Of a stretch of DNA of 16,697 bases, positions 1 to 7,004 are shown piece after piece. Position numbers and translations under genes: made by a program. The notes beneath the pieces are model-generated. The model ran no database searches, had not been told where the DNA came from, and was given only the letters and a program-made list of their open reading frames with translations. Origin of the DNA: an uncultured Variovorax sp. (GTDB lineage Bacteria > Pseudomonadota > Gammaproteobacteria > Burkholderiales > Burkholderiaceae_C); the NCBI GenBank assembly GCA_903872875.1, contig CAIQMJ010000682.1:1-16697 (forward strand), read 5' to 3'. Numbering within the stretch: position 1 is the first letter of the stretch; each line of letters opens with the position of its first letter.

Positions 1-1338
1 GATCAGCGGCGCATCCAGCTGGAGATTCATCGCATGACCCATCAGGATGCACTGACGGGCCTGCCGAACGAAGTGCAGTTCACTGCCAATCTTGTCGAAG
101 CCATGACCGCCGGCGACGGCATTGCAGCAAGGTTTGCCCTTCTCCAGATCGACATCGAACGGCTTCGCGAGATCAACAACGCGCTCGGCTTCGCCAACGG
201 TGATCGTGTTCTGCAAGAGTTCGGCAAACGGCTTCAGAACGCCGTTCCGACATACGCCAAGATCGCACGCTTGCGCGGCGACGAGTTTGCGGTACTGCTG
301 CCCGGATTCGATCGGCACCTCGCACTGTCGTTTGCCGCGCACATCGAACGGGTGTTTGCGCAGCCGTTCGCTATAGCCGATCTCTCGCTGGATCTCTCCG
401 TGAAAGCTGGCGTCGTACTCTATCCAGATCACGGCAGTGCTCCCCATGACCTATATCGCTGTGTGGATCTGGCCGTGTATCACGCAAAGCGGCGCGGCGT
501 TGGCTATGCGTTCTTCGAACCGTCGTACGATCCGGACCAGCGACAGCGACTAGGCCTTGCTGGAGAGCTTCGACAAGCCATCGAGCACGGCGATCTCAGG
601 TGCTATGTTCAGCCCAAGGTAGAGATGGCAAGCGGGCGTGTATGTGGCGTCGAGGCGCTCGTGCGATGGCAGCATCCCAGGCACGGGTTCCTGACTCCAG
701 GTGAATTCATTCCGCTCGCCGAGCAGACGGGGCTCATCAAGCCGCTGACCGAATGGATGATCGAATTTGCCTTGAAGCTCAATGCCAAATGGACACACCA
801 GGGATGCGTCGTCCCCATCGCGGTGAACCTGTCGGCGCGCAGTCTGCACAACGACGCTTTCCTGAAGACGTTGTGTCGCATGCTGGCGCAGCACGATGCG
901 GCGGCGGGAGCGCTTGAGCTGGAGATTACCGAGAGCAGCTTGATGGAAGATGCCGTCCAGGCACTCGACATACTGAATAGCTTGCGCCAGATGGGCGTCC
1001 CATTGCACATCGACGACTTCGGGACGGGCTACTCGTCGCTGAGCTACCTGCAGAAGCTGCCAGTCAGTTGCATCAAGATCGACCAGTCCTTTGTGCGAAG
1101 CATGTGCAAGAACAAGGATGATGCAATGATCGTGCGTTCGACCATCGATCTTTTGCATGACCTCGGGCGCAAGGCGGTGGCGGAAGGCGTGGAAACTCAG
1201 GAGGCCTGGAACGAACTCAAGCGGCTTGGCTGCGACATCGCCCAAGGTTATTTCATTGCCAAGCCCATGCCCGCTGATGAATTCCCGGGGTGGTTCGAGA
1301 ATTTCCTTGTTTCTCGGCGCGAGGAAATTGTCCAGTAG
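1..1338 (+). CDS. GGDEF-EAL domain protein (cyclic-di-GMP turnover), 5' end cut by the window
   Basis: The reading frame is open from base 1, so the true start lies upstream; 445 residues are visible. The GGDEF domain comes first: DALTGLPN near the start, DIERLREINN in the metal-binding strand, and the signature as RGDEF (nt 274-288), with Arg in place of the first Gly. The EAL domain follows: EALVRWQHP (EAL at nt 652-660), NLSARSL, LEITESSLM, IDDFGTGYSSLSYL, IKIDQSFV, AEGVETQ and QGYFIAKPM. All the usual metal-binding and catalytic positions of an EAL phosphodiesterase appear intact. Known for the family: EAL domains hydrolyse cyclic-di-GMP to pGpG, and GGDEF domains make it. Inferred: this protein acts mainly as a phosphodiesterase; the altered GGDEF may be inactive or regulatory. 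Any sensor or membrane part lies outside the window. Base composition is less GC-rich than downstream, and nothing links it to the catabolic genes. Confidence 0.95.
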   Translation, partial: DQRRIQLEIHRMTHQDALTGLPNEVQFTANLVEAMTAGDGIAARFALLQIDIERLREINNALGFANGDRVLQEFGKRLQNAVPTYAKIARLRGDEFAVLLPGFDRHLALSFAAHIERVFAQPFAIADLSLDLSVKAGVVLYPDHGSAPHDLYRCVDLAVYHAKRRGVGYAFFEPSYDPDQRQRLGLAGELRQAIEHGDLRCYVQPKVEMASGRVCGVEALVRWQHPRHGFLTPGEFIPLAEQTGLIKPLTEWMIEFALKLNAKWTHQGCVVPIAVNLSARSLHNDAFLKTLCRMLAQHDAAAGALELEITESSLMEDAVQALDILNSLRQMGVPLHIDDFGTGYSSLSYLQKLPVSCIKIDQSFVRSMCKNKDDAMIVRSTIDLLHDLGRKAVAEGVETQEAWNELKRLGCDIAQGYFIAKPMPADEFPGWFENFLVSRREEIVQ

Positions 1339-1394
1339 TCCCGCAGCGGGGATGCGCGCCTGACTGCAGGACACGTTCGGCAAGGCCGTGAGGT

Positions 1395-1412
1395 GCCCGG
1401 CGGATCCTGGGC
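1395..1412. terminator. Possible GC-rich hairpin in the convergent gap
   Basis: The 86-bp gap 1339-1424 between the GGDEF-EAL gene and the convergent LysR gene holds an imperfect hairpin: GCCCGG, loop cggat, then CCTGGGC with one bulged T. No T-run follows on either strand, so it is at best a weak or Rho-assisted terminator. I see nothing else in this gap. Confidence 0.25.
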
Positions 1413-1424
1413 CGCGCAAGTCGC

Positions 1425-2396
1425 TCAGGACGCCGGCAATCTCGCGGCCGCCTCCCGTATCGCGTTGGCCAGCAGACGCACAGTCGGTTGCTGCGCGATG
1501 CTCTGCGCCACGAAGAAGCTGATCGGCGGCAGGTTCCACGACAGCTCGTAGGGCAGGGGCGCACACGATCCGTCGAGGCCGATTTCCGCCGCCACGTCGC
1601 GCGCCAGGATCGTGACGGCGTTGGGTTCGCGCCGGAGCACGGCCTCGATGGTCTTCAGCGACGAGGTCTCGACGATCGGCGCCGGCGGCGCAACGCCAGC
1701 GCCCAGGAAGATCGCGTTGAAGGTCCGCCGCATCGGCGTGTTGGGCGGCGGCATGATCCAGTCCAGCCCGGCCAGGCGACGCCAGTCCAGCGGGCCCTTC
1801 GACAGCCGTGCGCGGCTGCGGGTCGGCACCAGGATGCAGGGCACCTGCTGGTAGATCGCCTCCTGGGTGATGTGGATGTCGGTGTGGGCGTGGAGCGACC
1901 GGCCGATCACGCAATCCAGCTCCCGCGCGGTCAGTGCCGCCACCAACTCGTCGGTCGTGCCTTCCTTCGCCATCACGGCCACCCGCGGCGTCTGGCCCAG
2001 CAGGTGGGCGAAGCTCGCCGACAGCAGCGCTTCGGGCACGTGCGGCGTCATGCCGATTCGGACCCGGCCGGTCAGCCCGGTGTCGATGGCCGTCAGGATC
2101 TTGCTGGTCGACTCCAGGTCGGCCAGCGACACCAGCGCGTAGTTGAGCGCCGCTTCGCCTGCCGGCGTGGGCACCAGGCCGCGCCGCGTGCGGGTGAACA
2201 GCGGCGTCATGAAGATCTCCTCGATCTCGTGGAGGCTCTTGGTGATGGCGGGCTGGCTGAGCCGCAACTCGACCGCGACGCGGCTCAAGGTCTGGTTGCG
2301 CTGGATCGATTGCAGCAGCGACAGGTGACGCAGCTTCAGTCGCGAGAGCAGGGTGTGCCGAAGGAGTTCGGCGCGGTCGTGTCCGATCGGCTGCAT
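1425..2396 (-). CDS. LysR-type transcriptional regulator
   Basis: The product is 323 aa, normal for LysR-type regulators. The N-terminal winged helix-turn-helix covers about residues 20-80: LKLRHLSLLQSI, then TLSRVAVELRLSQPAITKSL as the HTH with the conserved SQPAIT of the recognition helix, then LFTRTRRGLVPTPAGEA as the wing. The rest (about 105-315) has the two-lobed effector-binding domain pattern; GRVRIGM near residue 150 marks its first strand. The gene is divergent from the operon starting at 2476, the classic position for a LysR regulator of a neighbouring catabolic operon, so it probably controls that operon and itself in response to a pathway compound (inference). The ATG at 2396 has only a weak Shine-Dalgarno, but no better in-frame start keeps the whole HTH. 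The effector is unknown. Confidence 0.95.
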   Translation of the reverse strand: MQPIGHDRAELLRHTLLSRLKLRHLSLLQSIQRNQTLSRVAVELRLSQPAITKSLHEIEEIFMTPLFTRTRRGLVPTPAGEAALNYALVSLADLESTSKILTAIDTGLTGRVRIGMTPHVPEALLSASFAHLLGQTPRVAVMAKEGTTDELVAALTARELDCVIGRSLHAHTDIHITQEAIYQQVPCILVPTRSRARLSKGPLDWRRLAGLDWIMPPPNTPMRRTFNAIFLGAGVAPPAPIVETSSLKTIEAVLRREPNAVTILARDVAAEIGLDGSCAPLPYELSWNLPPISFFVAQSIAQQPTVRLLANAIREAAARLPAS

Positions 2397-2475
2397 GCTG
2401 TCGATTAACTCAATGGTTATAGCAACATCAGAATATTGCGAGAAAAGAGAATTCTAGGCTCCTAGACTTCCGGAC
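2397..2475. promoter_or_regulatory. Divergent intergenic region, LysR / catabolic operon
   Basis: This 79-bp region is AT-rich against its surroundings and must hold the promoters for both divergent genes. On the minus strand TATAAC (complement of 2416-2421) could be a -10 for the LysR gene, but the -35 at proper spacing (TTCTCG) is poor. AGAAT at 2430-2434 and ATTCT at 2451-2455 form a spaced inverted pair. The strongest element is the inverted repeat at 2449-2470, listed separately. I could not place a convincing sigma-70 promoter for the plus-strand operon, in keeping with an activator-dependent promoter. Confidence 0.5.
2449..2470. promoter_or_regulatory. 22-bp inverted repeat just upstream of the operon start codon (candidate operator)
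   Basis: Two 10-bp arms, GAATTCTAGG and CCTAGACTTC, match at 9 of 10 positions around a 2-bp centre (CT); the core TCTAGG-CT-CCTAGA is perfect. The element ends 5 bp before the ATG at 2476, where a Shine-Dalgarno would normally lie, and no good Shine-Dalgarno is visible there. It does not give a centred T-N11-A LysR box. It could be an operator, or in RNA a hairpin at the ribosome entry site; the sequence does not decide. Confidence 0.45.
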
Positions 2476-4311
2476 ATGTTCACCACACGTCCCGAGATCA
2501 CAGGCACCTTCGGTGTCGCCTCGTCCACCCACTGGCTGGCCTCGCAGGTGGCCATGGGTGTCCTGGAGCGGGGCGGCAATGCGTTCGATGCCGCCGTGGC
2601 GGGCGGCTTCGCGCTGCAGGTCGTCGAGCCGCATCTCAACGGCCCGGCCGGCGAGGTGCCGATCCTGTTCTGGAGCGAATCCGCGCAGCGCATGGCGTCG
2701 GTCAACGGCCAGGGCTGGGCGCCGGCGCAGGCGACACCCGCCGCCTTCAAGGCGAAGGGCTTCGAGCAGGTGCCGGGCATCGGCCTGCTCGCGGCGACCG
2801 TGCCCGGTGCATTCCCCGCATGGCTGACCCTGCTGCGCGACCAGGGCAGCTGGTCGCTGGCAGACGTGCTGGCGCCGGCCATCGGCTATGCCCGCGACGG
2901 CTTTCCGGTGGCGCCGCGGCTGTCGCAGGCGATCCTGGGCGTGCGCGACCTGTTTCTCGGCGAGTGGACCTCGTCGGCCGATGTCTGGCTGGTGGACGGC
3001 CGGGTGCCGGCGCCGGGCTCGCTGTTCCGCTGGCCGGCGCTGGCCGCGACCTACACGCGCATCGTGGAAGCCGCGCAGCGCGAGGCATCGACCCGCACCG
3101 GCGAGATCGACGCCGCCATCCGCATCTGGCAGCGGGGCTTCGTCGCCCAGGAGATCGACGCGTACTGCAGGACGCAGGCGGTGCGCGACAGCAGCGGCGA
3201 ACGGCACACCGGCCTGCTGCGCCTCGACGACATGGCGGAATGGCCGGTTGCGGTCGAGGCACCGCTGACCGCCGACTTCGGCCGCTTCACGGTCGCCAAG
3301 TGCGGCTTCTGGAGCCAGGGTCCGATGCTGCTCCAGCAACTGGCGATGCTGCGCCACGCGGGGCTCGAGCGCCACGCGCCGGGAAGCGCGCCGTTCGTGC
3401 ACAGCGTGACCGAAGCCGCGAAGCTCGCACTGGCCGATCGCCTCGCCTGGTACGGCGTCGCTCCCGATGCACAACGGCACGCGCAGCAGGCTCTCCTGAC
3501 CGACGACTACGCGCGCACCCGCTGGTCGCAGGTGGACCCGGGACGCGCCTCGGCGCAGCTGCGCCCTGGCATGCCGCTCGGTGCGGCCGCCACGCTGCCC
3601 GACCTCGGCGTGAGCGCACGCACCCTGCGTTCGGCCGACACGCGCTACGGCGTGGGCGAACCGACCTTCGCGGCGCTGCCGCCGGTGGCCGAATGGGCCG
3701 ACCGCGAGATATTCATCGGCGACACCTGCCACATCGACGTGATCGACCGGCACGGCAACATGGTGGCCGCCACGCCATCGGGCGGCTGGCTGTCGTCGAG
3801 CCCTGCGATTCCGGCGCTGGGCTTTGCGCTGGGCACCCGACTGCAGATGACCTGGCTGGACGAAGGCCTGGCCAACACGCTGACGCCGCGGGTCGCGCCC
3901 TGCACGACGCTGTCGCCGTCGCTCGCCCTGCGCGACGGCGTGCCGTACATGGCCTTCGGCACGCCGGGCGGGGATCAGCAGGACCAATGGTCGGCTGCCT
4001 TCTTCCTGAGGCATGCGCTCTACGGCATGAACCTGCAGGAAGCCATCGACGCGCCGGCCTGGCATGTCAAGCACTACCCGGGTTCGTTCTGGCCGCGCAG
4101 CACGACCCTGAACGCGCTGACCATCGAGTCCCGCTTCGACGCCGACGTGCTCGAACGGCTGGGCGCGCTCGGCCATGCCGTGATGGTCGGCGCACCCTGG
4201 TCCGAAAGCCGCTTGTCCGCCTGCACACGGGAAAGGGATCGCTCCGGCCGCATCGTGCTGCGCGCCGCAGCCAACGCCCGAGGCATGCAGGGCTACGCCG
4301 TCGGCCGCTGA
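2476..4311 (+). CDS. Gamma-glutamyltransferase-family (Ntn) hydrolase, cytoplasmic
   Basis: The product is 611 aa and aligns by eye along the whole gamma-glutamyltranspeptidase fold: THWLASQVAMGVLERGGNAFDAAVA (written here only to show the N-terminal signature, residues 18-42) and VVEPHLNGPAGE, then ATVPGAFPAWLTLL. The small-subunit start is GDTCHIDVIDRHGN, with Thr417 the likely nucleophile released by self-cleavage, followed by ATPSGGW and GTPGGDQQDQW. Known for the family: an autoprocessed N-terminal Thr attacks gamma-glutamyl or related amide bonds. Unlike typical GGT there is no signal peptide, so it should act in the cytoplasm. The segment that usually carries the substrate-carboxylate Arg (RE-AP motif) reads NGQGWAP here (77-83), with no Arg, so the substrate may not be a gamma-glutamyl compound (inference). 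First gene of the operon. The start is fixed by the N-terminal match to the family, although its Shine-Dalgarno is poor. Confidence 0.9.
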   Translation: MFTTRPEITGTFGVASSTHWLASQVAMGVLERGGNAFDAAVAGGFALQVVEPHLNGPAGEVPILFWSESAQRMASVNGQGWAPAQATPAAFKAKGFEQVPGIGLLAATVPGAFPAWLTLLRDQGSWSLADVLAPAIGYARDGFPVAPRLSQAILGVRDLFLGEWTSSADVWLVDGRVPAPGSLFRWPALAATYTRIVEAAQREASTRTGEIDAAIRIWQRGFVAQEIDAYCRTQAVRDSSGERHTGLLRLDDMAEWPVAVEAPLTADFGRFTVAKCGFWSQGPMLLQQLAMLRHAGLERHAPGSAPFVHSVTEAAKLALADRLAWYGVAPDAQRHAQQALLTDDYARTRWSQVDPGRASAQLRPGMPLGAAATLPDLGVSARTLRSADTRYGVGEPTFAALPPVAEWADREIFIGDTCHIDVIDRHGNMVAATPSGGWLSSSPAIPALGFALGTRLQMTWLDEGLANTLTPRVAPCTTLSPSLALRDGVPYMAFGTPGGDQQDQWSAAFFLRHALYGMNLQEAIDAPAWHVKHYPGSFWPRSTTLNALTIESRFDADVLERLGALGHAVMVGAPWSESRLSACTRERDRSGRIVLRAAANARGMQGYAVGR

Positions 4312-4334
4312 CCGGAATTTCTGGAGAACCACCC

Positions 4335-4871
4335 ATGCTGCCCCCCGCCATCTGCCTGAACCTGTTCGACGAGCTGTCGGACGCCAGGGACCTCGAAAGC
4401 GCCATGCGCCAGATCGACGCCTTCCGCCGGCTGCTGGTCGGCCCCGGCGTCTTCAGCATCAACCTCAACGTGACGACCGCGAACGATCCGCCCAACGAGG
4501 TGCAGCTGCAACGGCTGTATTCGTCCAACGGCGGGAAGTTTCCGGTCTCGGGCCGCAAGCGCAAGCTGCTGACCGACTGGACCCGGACGCTCTTCGGCGA
4601 GGGGCGTGTCGTCATCGCGGAAGGCAGCGAGGTGCTGGCCGAGCTGTTCGACGACTACGACCAGATGGCGCCTCTCGGCCTGAATGCGGCGATCAACGTA
4701 CCGATGCTGCAGGGCAACCGGTGCATCGCGACCTTCAACGTGTTCGGCACGCGCGGCAGATGGCGCGAGCACGAGGTGCTGGCGGTGCGCATGCTCGCGT
4801 CGCTCGCCGCGCGATGGGTGATTCCGGCGCCGGACCTGCACTACACGCTGGACACTTCCAGCCGCCCATGA
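4335..4871 (+). CDS. Small stand-alone GAF-domain protein
   Basis: The 178-aa product starts at ATG 4335 with GGAG at 4323-4326. The open frame extends far upstream, but that part is a shadow of the preceding gene. The C-terminal half has the GAF pattern: GLNAAINVPM (115-124), GNRCIATFNVFG (128-138) and REHEVLAVRMLASLAARWV, the closing helix. GAF domains bind small ligands such as cyclic nucleotides, haem or aromatics. No output domain is present. Free methionine sulfoxide reductases are also single GAF domains, but their three-Cys set is not seen; only Cys7 and Cys130 occur. It sits 23 bp after the GGT-like gene and 37 bp before the monooxygenase, so it is co-transcribed. It might sense a pathway compound or be a small accessory protein; the function is not known. 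Confidence 0.85.
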   Translation: MLPPAICLNLFDELSDARDLESAMRQIDAFRRLLVGPGVFSINLNVTTANDPPNEVQLQRLYSSNGGKFPVSGRKRKLLTDWTRTLFGEGRVVIAEGSEVLAELFDDYDQMAPLGLNAAINVPMLQGNRCIATFNVFGTRGRWREHEVLAVRMLASLAARWVIPAPDLHYTLDTSSRP

Positions 4872-4908
4872 GCCATCGATCCATCCACGAATCTTCCCCG
4901 GAGCACCC

Positions 4909-6537
4909 ATGACATCCTCATCCCATTCGACGCCTTCCAGGCGAACCTCGGTCTTCATCGTCGGCGCCGGCCCGGTCGGTCTCTCGATGGCCATCCTCAT
5001 GAACCGCTTCGGCATCGACTACGTGCTGGTCGAGCGCGCGTCGAGCACGACCGACCATCCGAAGGCGCGCGGCTGCTGGAGCCGCACGATGGAAATCTTC
5101 CGGCAATGGGGCATCGAGGACCGCATGCGGGCCCGCGGCCTGCCCGACAACTCGGACATGTTCGCCTTCGTCGATGCGATGGCTGGCCATGAATACGGGC
5201 GCACGCTTCCGGAGGTCAACGTCGGCCAGTCGCCGGCCTGGAAATGCATCCTCTCGCAGGACGCGGTCGAGGAAGAACTGCTCGAGCTGGCGCGCGAGAC
5301 CACGGTCGGGCAGATCCACTACTCGACCGAATTCGTCGACTACGTCGAAGCGGCGGACGGCGTCCAGGTCACGGCGCGCAACCTGAAGACCGGCGAGACG
5401 ATGCGCTGGGACGCGCAGTTCCTGATCGCGGCCGACGGCGCCGGCAGCAGCGTGCGGCGCGTGAGCGGCATCGAGATGCGCGGCCCGTCGACGCTCGCCG
5501 TGATGGCCAACGAATACTGGAAGGCCGACCTGTCGCGCATCCGCGGCGCGGCCAACACGGCCGCATTCCGTGTCGTGCCGCGCGACCCGAATGTGCCGAT
5601 GGCTTCGGTCCTCAACACCAACGGAAAGGACCGCTGGCTGAGCCTGATCCGCATCGGCAGCGAGAAGGACGAGCGGCCCGGCGCCCGCACCGATGAAGAG
5701 GTCGTCAAGCTGGCCCGCATCCACACCGGCATTCCCGATCTCGACGTCGAGGTCATCAACCGGTCGGTCTGGCGGCTGAGCCGGCAGGTGGCGAGCAGCT
5801 TCCAGAAGAAGCGCGTGATCCTGGTCGGCGACGCCGCGCACCGCTTTCCGCCGAGCGGCGGCTACGGCATGAACTCCGGCATCCAGGACGCGCACAACCT
5901 CGCATGGAAGCTGAACCTGGTGCTCAAGGGCAAGGCCGGCCTGAGCCTGGTCGAGAGCTACGACCTCGAGCGGCGCCCGGTGGCCGAATCGAATGCCGAC
6001 TTCAGCTATGCCAACACGATGCGCTTCCTCGAGACGGACAAGGCGTTTCGCAGCGGCAACATCGACCGCATCAACTTCTGGATCAAGGACACCGAGAACC
6101 ACGTCCACAGCGTCGGCCAGAGCCTGGGCTTCAGCTACGACGAAGGGGCCGTGATCCCCGACGGCACCGCGAGACCGGCGCTGCGGACGCGCCACTACGA
6201 GCCCAGCGATCGCCCCGGCGGCCGCTTCCCCCACATCTGGCTGGACCTCGCGCGCAAGTCATCGACGCTGGACTGGTTCGACAAGAACTTCGTGCTGGTC
6301 GTCGGCATGAAGGCCGAGGCCTGGAAGGAGGCGGCGGCGCACGTCGCCGAGGCGCGCGGCCTGCCGATCGAGGTCCGCCAGATGGAAGCCGAATGCGAGT
6401 CCGAAGGCCTGCTGATCGGGCTGCGCGGTGCCGTGCTGGTGCGCCCGGACGGCCACGTTGCATGGCGCATGCCCTGGACCCCCGGCGACCCGGCCGCCGA
6501 GCTCGCGTCGGTCCTCGACAAGCTGCTGGGCGCCTGA
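4909..6537 (+). CDS. FAD-dependent aromatic-type monooxygenase (class A flavoprotein hydroxylase)
   Basis: The product is 542 aa. It has the three FAD/NAD(P)H fingerprints of class A single-component hydroxylases: GAGPVG (19-24) in the Rossmann beta-alpha-beta, with VERAS at the end of strand 2; ADGAGSSVRR (175-184), the DG motif; and VGDAAHRFPPSGGYGMNSG (307-325), the GD motif, followed by the long helix IQDAHNLAWKLNLVL. Residues about 420-542 resemble the thioredoxin-like C-terminal domain of the phenol hydroxylase/MhpA/PcpB/TfdB group, ending with VLVRPDGHVAWR. Known for the family: NAD(P)H and O2 are used to hydroxylate a phenolic or N-heterocyclic ring. GGAG at 4900-4903 precedes the ATG by 5 bp. 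The following VOC and hydrolase genes suggest hydroxylation before ring opening (inference). The exact substrate cannot be told. Confidence 0.93.
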   Translation: MTSSSHSTPSRRTSVFIVGAGPVGLSMAILMNRFGIDYVLVERASSTTDHPKARGCWSRTMEIFRQWGIEDRMRARGLPDNSDMFAFVDAMAGHEYGRTLPEVNVGQSPAWKCILSQDAVEEELLELARETTVGQIHYSTEFVDYVEAADGVQVTARNLKTGETMRWDAQFLIAADGAGSSVRRVSGIEMRGPSTLAVMANEYWKADLSRIRGAANTAAFRVVPRDPNVPMASVLNTNGKDRWLSLIRIGSEKDERPGARTDEEVVKLARIHTGIPDLDVEVINRSVWRLSRQVASSFQKKRVILVGDAAHRFPPSGGYGMNSGIQDAHNLAWKLNLVLKGKAGLSLVESYDLERRPVAESNADFSYANTMRFLETDKAFRSGNIDRINFWIKDTENHVHSVGQSLGFSYDEGAVIPDGTARPALRTRHYEPSDRPGGRFPHIWLDLARKSSTLDWFDKNFVLVVGMKAEAWKEAAAHVAEARGLPIEVRQMEAECESEGLLIGLRGAVLVRPDGHVAWRMPWTPGDPAAELASVLDKLLGA

Positions 6538-6563
6538 CCCGACGCAACACCCCAGGAGCTCCC

Positions 6564-7004
6564 ATGCCCGTCAGCGCCCTGCATCACTACACCATCCGCT
6601 GCACCACGTCGGAACTCGACGTGCTGCGCGACTTCTACACCCGGCACATCGGCCTGACGGTCGGTGCGCGTCCGGAGATTCCGGCGCCGGGCCATTGGCT
6701 CTATGCCGGCGGCCAGCCGATCGTGCATCTCTATGCGATCGCGGACCTGCCCGATCCGCTGCCGCCGGCGGGCGTTCCGCTGACCGGGCCGCTCGACCAT
6801 ATCTCCTTTCGATCGCACGGCCTGCAGGCGACGCGCGCACACCTGTCGTCGCATGGCATCGCCTACGACGAGGCGCCGGTGCCGGGCTGGCCGCTGCACC
6901 AGGTCTTCGTCCGCGATCCGAAGGGGCTGAAGATCGAGCTCACGTTCTGGCTGGACGAAGAGAGCGAAGCGGCCGAAGAAGCCGAAGAAGCGCCGCAGCC
7001 ATGA
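6564..7004 (+). CDS. VOC-superfamily protein (glyoxalase / extradiol dioxygenase fold)
   Basis: The product is 146 aa, one VOC module pair. The start at ATG 6564 is set by AGGAG at 6554-6558; the longer open frame upstream overlaps the monooxygenase gene and is a shadow. Probable metal ligands fit the family's His-His-Glu set: His8 (HHYTIRC), His79 (LDHISF) and Glu125 (KIELTFW). VFVRDPKGLKIE is the standard last strand-turn-strand. Members include glyoxalases, isomerases, lyases and type I extradiol dioxygenases; this protein is shorter than two-domain extradiol enzymes. The C-terminus is an acidic Glu/Ala tail (about 132-143), partly coded by a duplicated 9-bp unit. It overlaps the next gene by ATGA, so the two are translationally coupled. 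The position after a hydroxylase and before an alpha/beta hydrolase suggests a ring-cleaving or rearranging step (inference). Confidence 0.88.
   Translation: MPVSALHHYTIRCTTSELDVLRDFYTRHIGLTVGARPEIPAPGHWLYAGGQPIVHLYAIADLPDPLPPAGVPLTGPLDHISFRSHGLQATRAHLSSHGIAYDEAPVPGWPLHQVFVRDPKGLKIELTFWLDEESEAAEEAEEAPQP
6972..6989 (+). repeat. Tandem 9-bp repeat coding the acidic tail of the VOC protein
   Basis: GCCGAAGAA occurs twice in a row and codes AEEAEE within the Glu/Ala-rich C-terminus (nt about 6954-6995). It looks like a slippage expansion just before the overlap with the hydrolase start. Confidence 0.6.

Noticed and set aside
1343..1353. CCCGC-A-GCGGG as a terminator after the GGDEF-EAL gene
   Set aside because: The loop would be too small for the full stem, leaving four base pairs, and there is no T-run.
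550..1914. 454-codon minus-strand frame across the GGDEF-EAL and LysR genes
   Set aside because: It overlaps two convincing genes, one on each strand, and shows no recognisable motif.
2452..2464. T-N11-A LysR box within the 22-bp palindrome
   Set aside because: A T and an A at that spacing exist, but they are not centred on the palindrome, so the match is not meaningful by itself.
2428..4332. 634-codon minus-strand open frame opposite the GGT-like gene
   Set aside because: It mirrors a well-supported gene, is rich in Arg, Ala, Gly and His without any family motif, and is the usual by-product of GC-rich codon use.
2820..4334. Long N-terminal extension of the GAF protein frame
   Set aside because: It lies inside the GGT-like gene in another frame and is low-complexity Arg/Ala/Gly sequence; ATG 4335 has a good Shine-Dalgarno.
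4868..4912. Tiny 14-codon ORF (ATGA overlap) between GAF and monooxygenase genes
   Set aside because: Weak ribosome site and no conserved feature; more likely leader sequence, although a leader peptide cannot be excluded.
4918..6234. 438-codon minus-strand frame opposite the monooxygenase
   Set aside because: Shadow of the FAD monooxygenase codons; no motif.
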